Shown here in pieces: positions 32,307 through 37,805 of a stretch of DNA of 37,805 bases. Each line of letters starts with the position of its first letter. Position 1 is the stretch's first letter. The stretch lies in contig NZ_JALAGU010000018.1 in the NCBI RefSeq assembly GCF_022712275.1, forward strand, positions 1-37,805. Reading direction: 5' to 3'. The translations under genes were made by a program, and so were the position numbers. This DNA is from Corynebacterium sp. (GTDB lineage: Bacteria > Actinomycetota > Actinomycetes > Mycobacteriales > Mycobacteriaceae). The notes beneath the pieces are model-generated. The model saw nothing but the letters and a program-made list of their open reading frames with translations. It ran no database searches and had not been told where the DNA came from.

Positions 32307-33829
32307 GTACCCCGACCCGCAAGACCACCGTCCTGGGCATGCCGACCGTCCCCGGCCGCGGCAACCTCAATGAACTCCACCCCTTCCCCGAGGTCGCCGA
32401 ACACGAGCTCGGCAACGTCCAGATGCGCACCAACCTGCGCAAGGCCACCGGCACCATCCGCGGCAAGCGTCTGCAGCGCGTCGCCGAGATGCCGGACTGG
32501 GAGGACCTCCGTGACACCGCCGAGGCGACGAAGAACGATGTCATCGACCGGCTGCCCGAACTCCTCCTCCAGTTCGAGGAGGCCTTCACCGCAGCCGGCG
32601 GCCACGTCCACTGGGCCCGCGACGCCGACGAGGCCAACGCCATCGTCACCGGCCTCATCGAGGAGAATGCCCCGGTCAATGAGCGGGGACGCCGCGACGT
32701 CATCAAGGTGAAATCCATGGCCACCCAGGAGATCGGACTCAACGAAGCGCTCGAGTCCGCCGGCATCGACGCCTTTGAGACCGACCTCGCCGAACTCATC
32801 GTCCAGCTCGGCGGCGACAAGCCCAGCCACATCCTCGTCCCCGCGATCCACCGTAACCGCGAGGAGATCCGGCAGATCTTCCTCAACGGCATGGACGACG
32901 TCGACCCCGACCTCGACTCCGAACCCGAGCACCTCGCCGAGGCGTCCCGCAGGCACCTGCGCCGCAAGTTCCTCGAGACGAAGGTCGCCGTCTCCGGCGC
33001 GAACTTCGGTATCGCCGACACCGGCGCCCTGTCCGTCGTCGAGTCCGAGGGCAACGGCCGCATGTGCGTCACCCTGCCCGAGACCCTCATCACGGTCATG
33101 GGCATCGAGAAACTGCTGCCGACCTTCCAGGACCTGGAGGTGTTCATGGAACTGCTCCCCCGGTCCTCCACCGGCGAACGGATGAACCCCTACACCTCCT
33201 TCTGGACCGGAGTGACCCCCGGTGACGGCCCGCAGAACGTCCATGTCGTCCTGCTCGACAACGGCCGCACCCGGGCGCTGGCCGACCAGCACGGCCGTGA
33301 CGCCCTGCGCTGCATCCGTTGCTCCGCCTGCATGAACGTCTGCCCGGTCTACGAGCGCGCCGGAGGCCACGCCTACGGCTCGGTCTACCCCGGCCCCATC
33401 GGCGCGATCCTCACCCCGCTGCTGACCGGCGTGGATGAATCCGCCAACGGTTCGCTGCCCTACGCGTCCTCCCTCTGCGGTGCGTGCTTCGACGCCTGCC
33501 CGGTGAAGATCAACATCCCCGAGATGCTCACCCGGCTGCGCAACGAGGACCAGGAGGTCAACCACAACAGCCGCCTGCCACACACCCAGCTGGACGCCGC
33601 ACTCGACGGCGCGAAATGGATGATGAGCGACGGCCGGCGCATGGGCCTGGTCGAGAAGGGCCTGCCGATCGCGAACCGACTGTCCCCGAAGGCCGGCCTG
33701 TGGGGACTGCCCGGTGTCGCCGGGAAGTGGACCTCCTCACGCGATGTGCCGCAGCCGCCGACGCAGTCCTTCCGCAGCTGGTTCAAGGACCGCGAGAAGA
33801 ACGGTGAGAAGGGAAAGAACATTGAGTGA
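32303..33829 (+). CDS. lutB: Lactate utilisation protein B (iron-sulfur protein)
   Basis: 508 residues. The N-terminal two-thirds is an LUD domain (EIGLNEALESAGIDAFETDL, NFGIADTGALSVVESEGN). It is followed by a ferredoxin-like segment with two 4Fe-4S motifs: CIRCSACMNVCPVYE and CGACFDACPVKINIPEML. The C-terminus is a shorter helical LutB tail. It passes electrons from lactate in the LutABC complex. Start and stop overlap lutA and lutC, so all three are translated together. Confidence 0.95.
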   Translation: MSTPTRKTTVLGMPTVPGRGNLNELHPFPEVAEHELGNVQMRTNLRKATGTIRGKRLQRVAEMPDWEDLRDTAEATKNDVIDRLPELLLQFEEAFTAAGGHVHWARDADEANAIVTGLIEENAPVNERGRRDVIKVKSMATQEIGLNEALESAGIDAFETDLAELIVQLGGDKPSHILVPAIHRNREEIRQIFLNGMDDVDPDLDSEPEHLAEASRRHLRRKFLETKVAVSGANFGIADTGALSVVESEGNGRMCVTLPETLITVMGIEKLLPTFQDLEVFMELLPRSSTGERMNPYTSFWTGVTPGDGPQNVHVVLLDNGRTRALADQHGRDALRCIRCSACMNVCPVYERAGGHAYGSVYPGPIGAILTPLLTGVDESANGSLPYASSLCGACFDACPVKINIPEMLTRLRNEDQEVNHNSRLPHTQLDAALDGAKWMMSDGRRMGLVEKGLPIANRLSPKAGLWGLPGVAGKWTSSRDVPQPPTQSFRSWFKDREKNGEKGKNIE

Positions 33830-34523
33830 CACCTCTGACGCCCGCACCGAGGTGCTCGCCAGAATCCGGTCGTCCCTGGGTCTGCGCAAGGGAGAGAACA
33901 GCACCCTGCCCGCCGGTGAGACCACCGCCATCCCCCGGGACTACCGCCGCAGCGGCGACCTCACCGGAGACGCCCTCGTCGACCTCCTCGTCGACCGGCT
34001 CGAGGACTACGACGCCACCGTGCGCCGCGTGGCGGACACCGATGCCGCGATCGCGGGCGCCGTGGCGTCCTACCTCGCCGACCGCGGTCACGGCGGAGAC
34101 GGGAACACCGTCGTCTCCCCCGCCGACGTCGACGCGCGCTGGCTCGGTTCCTTCGAGGACGCCGGCGGTGAGGTTCTGCAGGACTCAACCACCGCACCGC
34201 TGGCCGTGGCCGACCTCGACCGGGTGGACGCCGTGGTCACCGCATCCTTCTGCTCGGTGGCGGAATCAGGGACCATCCTGCTCGCCGGACCGGGCTCCGG
34301 ACGCCGCGCCACGACCCTGGTCCCCGACCACCACATCGTGGTGGTGAAGGTCGCCGACATCGTCGAACTGCTGCCCGAGGCCGTCACCCGGCTCACGGAC
34401 GCCGGCCTGCACACCTCCCCGGTGACGATGGTCGCCGGACCCAGTGCCTCGGTCGACATCGAGCTGGTGCGCGTGCAGGGCGTCCACGGGCCGCGGACAC
34501 TGGACGTGGTGCTCGCGGGCTAG
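33822..34523 (+). CDS. lutC: Lactate utilisation protein C (LUD domain)
   Basis: 233 residues. The start is probably TTG 33822 (LSDTSDARTEVLARIRSSLG), overlapping the lutB stop by 8 bases, with AAGGGAAAG upstream. The open frame extends earlier only inside lutB. The LUD domain is recognised by DAVVTASFCSVAESGTILL, GPGSGRRATTLVPDHHIVVV and the C-terminal VQGVHGPRTLDVVL. It is the third subunit of the lactate-oxidising complex. The stop abuts the stop of the convergent MFS gene with no base between them. Confidence 0.92.
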   Translation: MSDTSDARTEVLARIRSSLGLRKGENSTLPAGETTAIPRDYRRSGDLTGDALVDLLVDRLEDYDATVRRVADTDAAIAGAVASYLADRGHGGDGNTVVSPADVDARWLGSFEDAGGEVLQDSTTAPLAVADLDRVDAVVTASFCSVAESGTILLAGPGSGRRATTLVPDHHIVVVKVADIVELLPEAVTRLTDAGLHTSPVTMVAGPSASVDIELVRVQGVHGPRTLDVVLAG

Positions 34524-36125
34524 TCAGTCCCCGGCGGGGAGGTTGCGCTCCGCCGGCTTCCGGATGAAGACGACGGAGGCCAGCGCACCCACCAGGGCCA
34601 GCACGGCGGCGATGATGAAGATGCCGTGCAGGCCGTCCAGGAAGAACTGCAGCGACTGCTGCGCCAACGGCTCCGACTGCTCCGCGATCGCACGGAACTG
34701 ACCGGCCTCCGCCGCTTCCTGGGCGATATCCCGGAACTGGTCGGGGATCGGCAGGCCGTCCAGTCCCGACCCGACCTTGTTCGCCAGGTACGCGCCGTAG
34801 ACCGCCACACCGAAAGCCGTACCGAGCGGCAGCGCCGTATTCGCCAGGCCACTGGCCATACCCGTGCGCGACGCCGGCACGACCTCCACCGCCAGACTCA
34901 TCACGTGCGGCAGCATCAGGCCCGTGCCGGCCCCCATCACCACGAGCATCGGCAGCAGCGTCTGCCAGCCCGAGGACGTGTCCAGACGCAGCCCCAGCAT
35001 CAGACCGCCGGCGACGACGACCATACCGATGGCCTGCACCCACCCCACCGGGATCCACGTCACCGCCCGGATACCGACCGCCGAGAAGATGATCATCGGC
35101 ACCGCCAGACCACTGGCCACGTAGCCGATCTCCAGGGCGGAGAGCCCCAGCTGACCCGACATCCACAGCACCAGGAACGGCAGCATGCCGAAGCTGAACA
35201 TGCGGGACGCGAAGGCGTTGAAGGTCACCGTGGCGAAGGAGGGGATACGGAACAGGCGGAAGTCCACCATCGCGGCGTCCTTCTTGTTCATCTCCCAGAG
35301 GATGAGCGCGGTGAACAGGAGGACGCCGGCGATGAGCGCGGCGAGGATCGCGTGGTCCGTCCAACCGCGGTTCTCGCCGTCGATGATGCCGTAGTTCACC
35401 AGCACCAGCGCACCCACCGTCAGCACCATGGCGAACGGGGCGACGCGCGGGGCCTTCTCCTGCGTCGGGTCATCACGGCGGTGCAGGTCCGGCACGAAGA
35501 ACAGGGTCGCGAGAATGACGATGACGCCGATCGGGATGTTGATCGCGAAGATCCACTTCCACTGCCCGGTCTCCACCAGCGCGCCACCGATGAGCGGGCC
35601 GAAGGCACTGGCCGCACCACCGATGCCCATCATCGCGGCGACCGCCTTGGTACGTGTGGCGGACTCGTCCGGGGAGAAGGCATCCGACAGCAGCGGGGTG
35701 GCGGTGCCGAAGACCAGCGCGCCACCGGCCCCCTGGAGAGCACGGAAGGCGATCAGGCCGGCCTCCGATCCGGTGACGATACAACCGATGGACGCGGCGA
35801 GGAAGACGACGTGTCCGATGAGGAAGATCGTGCGGCGTCCGATGATGTCCGAGAGACTCGCCGCGGCGAGCATGAGGGACGCGAAGGTCAGCGAGTAGGC
35901 GTTGATGACCCACTGGGAGCCGGAGAGGGTGAGACCGAGATCCTCACGGATGGCGGGCAGGGCGACGAGGACGATGGTGATGTCCAGCGTCATCATGATG
36001 GTGGAGACCGCGGAGACGCCGAGACTCCAGCCGACGATGCCCCGGGTTGACCGGTCGGGGCTGGCTTTCGCCTTCACCTTCCGGTGCCTTCCTCGGCCGG
36101 TCCGTGCGCTGGGTGCGGTACTCAT
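34524..36125 (-). CDS. MFS exporter, DHA2 (EmrB/QacA) type
   Basis: 533 residues with about 14 transmembrane helices. Helix 1 has MMTLDITIVLVALPAI, motif A follows as GRRTIFLIGHVVFLAA, and the DHA2 motif C is AFGPLIGGALVETGQWKW then IFAINIPIGVIVI. This family expels drugs or other toxic small molecules by proton antiport. The substrate is not predictable. The start is ATG 36125, with TACAGT 7 bases upstream and no Shine-Dalgarno; longer reading upstream is not gene-like. It is convergent with lutC without spacing. No local regulator gene is present. Confidence 0.92.
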   Translation of the reverse strand: MSTAPSARTGRGRHRKVKAKASPDRSTRGIVGWSLGVSAVSTIMMTLDITIVLVALPAIREDLGLTLSGSQWVINAYSLTFASLMLAAASLSDIIGRRTIFLIGHVVFLAASIGCIVTGSEAGLIAFRALQGAGGALVFGTATPLLSDAFSPDESATRTKAVAAMMGIGGAASAFGPLIGGALVETGQWKWIFAINIPIGVIVILATLFFVPDLHRRDDPTQEKAPRVAPFAMVLTVGALVLVNYGIIDGENRGWTDHAILAALIAGVLLFTALILWEMNKKDAAMVDFRLFRIPSFATVTFNAFASRMFSFGMLPFLVLWMSGQLGLSALEIGYVASGLAVPMIIFSAVGIRAVTWIPVGWVQAIGMVVVAGGLMLGLRLDTSSGWQTLLPMLVVMGAGTGLMLPHVMSLAVEVVPASRTGMASGLANTALPLGTAFGVAVYGAYLANKVGSGLDGLPIPDQFRDIAQEAAEAGQFRAIAEQSEPLAQQSLQFFLDGLHGIFIIAAVLALVGALASVVFIRKPAERNLPAGD

Positions 36126-36132
36126 TCCTGTC

Positions 36133-36138
36133 ACTGTA
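36133..36138 (-). promoter_or_regulatory. -10 box TACAGT before MFS gene
   Basis: GATACAGTGACAGGA precedes the ATG, giving a leaderless-type promoter nearly identical to the one at 27388. Confidence 0.5.
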
Positions 36139-36215
36139 TCGAAGGGGAACGCGGTTGTGGTGGAACAGTGGCCACACAAGTCATATTCAGCCCCATTCAG
36201 ACTCAGACATGACGG

Positions 36216-36255
36216 AACCCCCGCGTCCGTCCGGAATGGACAGGCGCGGGGGGTT
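36216..36255 (-). terminator. GC-rich hairpin after the micropeptide gene
   Basis: AACCCCCGCG pairs with CGCGGGGGGTT (one bulged G) and enclosed bases pair further. It begins 29 bases after the micropeptide stop on the minus strand and may terminate that short transcript. No clear U tract follows. Confidence 0.5.
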
Positions 36256-36283
36256 ACCGGACCCCTTGGCGGGGTGCTGTGAC

Positions 36284-36352
36284 TCAGAGACCGCCGAGCA
36301 GCAGGTGGAGAAGATCGCCGACAATTCCGATAAGACCAGCAACGAGACCCAT
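36284..36352 (-). CDS. 22-residue hydrophobic micropeptide
   Basis: Too short for standard gene callers. On the minus strand an ideal AGGAGG lies 8 bases before ATG 36352. The 22 codons give MGLVAGLIGIVG, then DLLHLLLGGL, then TGA. The only charged or polar residues are Asp13 and His16; everything else is Gly, Leu, Ile, Val or Ala. This resembles phenol-soluble-modulin-like, type I toxin-like or leaderless membrane-active peptides. It could also be a small membrane subunit. A GC-rich hairpin follows, as for a separate transcript. I do not recognise a specific family. The strong ribosome site and hydrophobic content are the evidence that it is real. Confidence 0.6.
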   Translation of the reverse strand: MGLVAGLIGIVGDLLHLLLGGL

Positions 36353-36576
36353 GTGGTTTTCCTCCTGAGGAAAATTGAATTGAGGTGAGGGTGGTAGTTC
36401 GGGCTGACCGGATGTCCGTATCAGCGCCCCGAACACCCATGAATGTATGGGGGGAGCACTATCAACGGATTGCGCGGCAGTTACGGGTCAGCAACAACAG
36501 CCGTTTCCGCCGTGTTACACCAGGGTTTTCCTCCGCACTCTCCCACCGACGACCCCGCATGCGTAAGGTGGCCCGC

Positions 36577-37680
36577 ATGAATGAATCGCCTTTCAACAGC
36601 ACCCTGACCGTCGGCCGGCTCGAGCTGCCGAACCGCATCGTCCAGGCGCCCATGGGTCGCCTCCGCGCTGATCTGGAAGGACGCCCCGGCGATCTCATGG
36701 TCGAGTACTTCCGGCAGCGCGCCGGCATGGGGCTCGTCGTCTCCGACGGCACCTCCCCCTCCCGCGACGGCCGCGTCATGTTCACTCAGCCGGGCCTGTA
36801 CTCCGACGACCAGGTCGCCGGCTGGGCCGCGGTCGCCGACGCCGTCCATGCTGCCGGAGGACGCATCGTCGCCCAGCTCATGCACGCCGGCTGGAACACC
36901 CACGAGAAGGTCACCGGCCTGCCGGTCGTCTCCGCGAGCGCCGTGGACCACCACGGCTGGGCGCACGATGCCGAAGGCAACCGTCTTCCCTACGAGACCC
37001 CCGTCGCCCTCGACGCCGAGGGTCTCGACCGGATCCGCGGGGACTTCGCCGCCGCCGCCCGCCGTGCCGTCGACGCCGGGCTCGACGGTGTGGAGCTCCA
37101 CTCCGCCAACGGCTACCTGTTGCACTCCTTCCTCGCCCCGAACTCCAACGTCCGGGACGACGAATACGGCGGATCCCCGGAGAACCGGGCACGCTTCGTC
37201 ATCGAGGTCGCCACTACCGTCGCCGAGGAGATCGGTGCCGACCGCCTCGGCATCCGCATCAGCCCCGGTATGACGATCCAGGGTGCCGTCGAAGACGACG
37301 ACGCCGTCGCCGCCGAGACCTACCGGCATCTGATCGACGGACTCAACGCCCTGGGCGACGGCTCCGGGATCGCCTACCTCAACCTGGCCCAGCCCTACCT
37401 CGACGGTGAGCTGGCGACCGGTATCCGTGAGCAGTTCAACGGCCCCGTCTTCGCCAACCGGACCACCGGTACCAGGCAGGCCAGTACCCGCGAGGACGCG
37501 CTGGACATCCTCTCGCTCGGGTACGACGCCGCCTCTGTCGCCCGCCCTGCCCTGGCCAACCCGGACCTCGTCATCCGCTGGACCGCGCCGGACTACACCG
37601 AGGAATCGCTCAACACCCCGGACACGAAGACCTTCTACTTCGGCGGAGAGAAGGGGTACACCGACTACCCGACGCTCTGA
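36577..37680 (+). CDS. NADH:flavin oxidoreductase, Old Yellow Enzyme family
   Basis: 367 residues from ATG 36577, with AAGGTGG upstream; ATG 36559 in the same frame is possible. The protein is an FMN-binding TIM barrel. Motifs include LPNRIVQAPMGRLRADLEGR, GRIVAQLMHAGW, GLDGVELHSANGYLLHSFL, APNSNVRDDEYGGSPENRAR (the family signature) and GYDAASVARPALANPDL near the phosphate site. Such enzymes reduce activated alkenes or other electrophiles using NAD(P)H. The physiological substrate is open. No operon partner is visible on either side. Confidence 0.93.
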   Translation: MNESPFNSTLTVGRLELPNRIVQAPMGRLRADLEGRPGDLMVEYFRQRAGMGLVVSDGTSPSRDGRVMFTQPGLYSDDQVAGWAAVADAVHAAGGRIVAQLMHAGWNTHEKVTGLPVVSASAVDHHGWAHDAEGNRLPYETPVALDAEGLDRIRGDFAAAARRAVDAGLDGVELHSANGYLLHSFLAPNSNVRDDEYGGSPENRARFVIEVATTVAEEIGADRLGIRISPGMTIQGAVEDDDAVAAETYRHLIDGLNALGDGSGIAYLNLAQPYLDGELATGIREQFNGPVFANRTTGTRQASTREDALDILSLGYDAASVARPALANPDLVIRWTAPDYTEESLNTPDTKTFYFGGEKGYTDYPTL

Positions 37681-37717
37681 CGCCCGCTGCGTCCCCTTCT
37701 CGGCCACGCCAAACTCT

Positions 37718-37784
37718 CTCCGCAACTCACCCTCACAGGCGGTTGGATACACTGATTCGCTGCTGGTGAGGGTGCGTTGCGGAG
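37718..37784. repeat. Large inverted repeat around a promoter-like box
   Basis: Nineteen-base arms (37718-37736 and 37766-37784) pair with one mismatch. The 29-base loop contains TACACT (37748-37753), a -10-like hexamer. This could be an operator, a cruciform, or a transcript hairpin ahead of a gene that begins beyond the window. Confidence 0.55.
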
Positions 37785-37805
37785 GATGGAGGGGCGGAAG
37801 TGGGC

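Noticed and set aside
1..37805. CRISPR array or prophage
   Set aside because: No regularly spaced direct repeats, Cas genes or phage structural genes were found.

Overview
This 37.8 kb window comes from the chromosome of a high-GC actinobacterium, almost certainly a Corynebacterium. The evidence: remnants of an ISL3-family transposase of the corynebacterial IS31831 type; a dnaK promoter with HspR (HAIR) operators; many TANNNT boxes 6-8 nt before start codons (leaderless promoters); a GlxR-like CRP site; and the gene order alanine aminotransferase, UDP-glucose dehydrogenase, dCTP deaminase, tRNA-Gly, which from memory resembles Corynebacterium glutamicum. No species is assigned.

Layout. (a) 1-6.0 kb is an accessory area. 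It holds decayed insertion sequences (IS3-like at both ends, ISL3-like at 3.0-4.2 kb, a short IS5-like tail), an XRE-cupin regulator divergent from a fused flavin reductase/methyltransferase, and a two-gene membrane/SHOCT cassette of unknown function. (b) 6.0-17.6 kb is mostly core: dnaK-grpE (without the usual dnaJ-hspR behind it), an HSL-type esterase, a membrane protein with an acidic/Gly-rich tail, alaT, a two-component system with a tiny secreted peptide gene between kinase and regulator, ugd, a secreted lipase, dcd, tRNA-Gly(CCC) and tRNA-Thr(GGT). (c) 17.6-31 kb is a Wzx/Wzy-type exopolysaccharide locus: priming phosphoglycosyltransferase, GT4 glycosyltransferase, a 900-residue reading frame joining a polymerase-like membrane domain to a chain-length/tyrosine-kinase domain, a flippase, a fused glycosyltransferase-pyruvyltransferase on the opposite strand, two acyltransferases, a low-molecular-weight tyrosine phosphatase and a YdcF-like protein. 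(d) 31.5-37.8 kb carries lutABC (lactate oxidation), a DHA2-type MFS exporter, a 22-codon hydrophobic micropeptide gene with a strong Shine-Dalgarno, and an Old Yellow Enzyme homologue.

How the genes work together. In the exopolysaccharide locus, the priming enzyme and glycosyltransferases would build a short lipid-linked repeat. Pyruvyl and acyl groups would decorate it, the flippase would export it, and the polymerase with its kinase/phosphatase pair would set chain length. Three transcription units of this locus share a TAG-type -10 box followed by a G-poor, C/U-rich leader, which suggests a common post-initiation control such as Rho.

Most interesting candidates: the kinase/secreted-peptide/response-regulator trio at 11.8-14.0 kb (possible peptide signalling), the 22-residue micropeptide at 36.3 kb, the pyrimidine leaders, and the polymerase-kinase reading frame that one base in a C tract would split in two.
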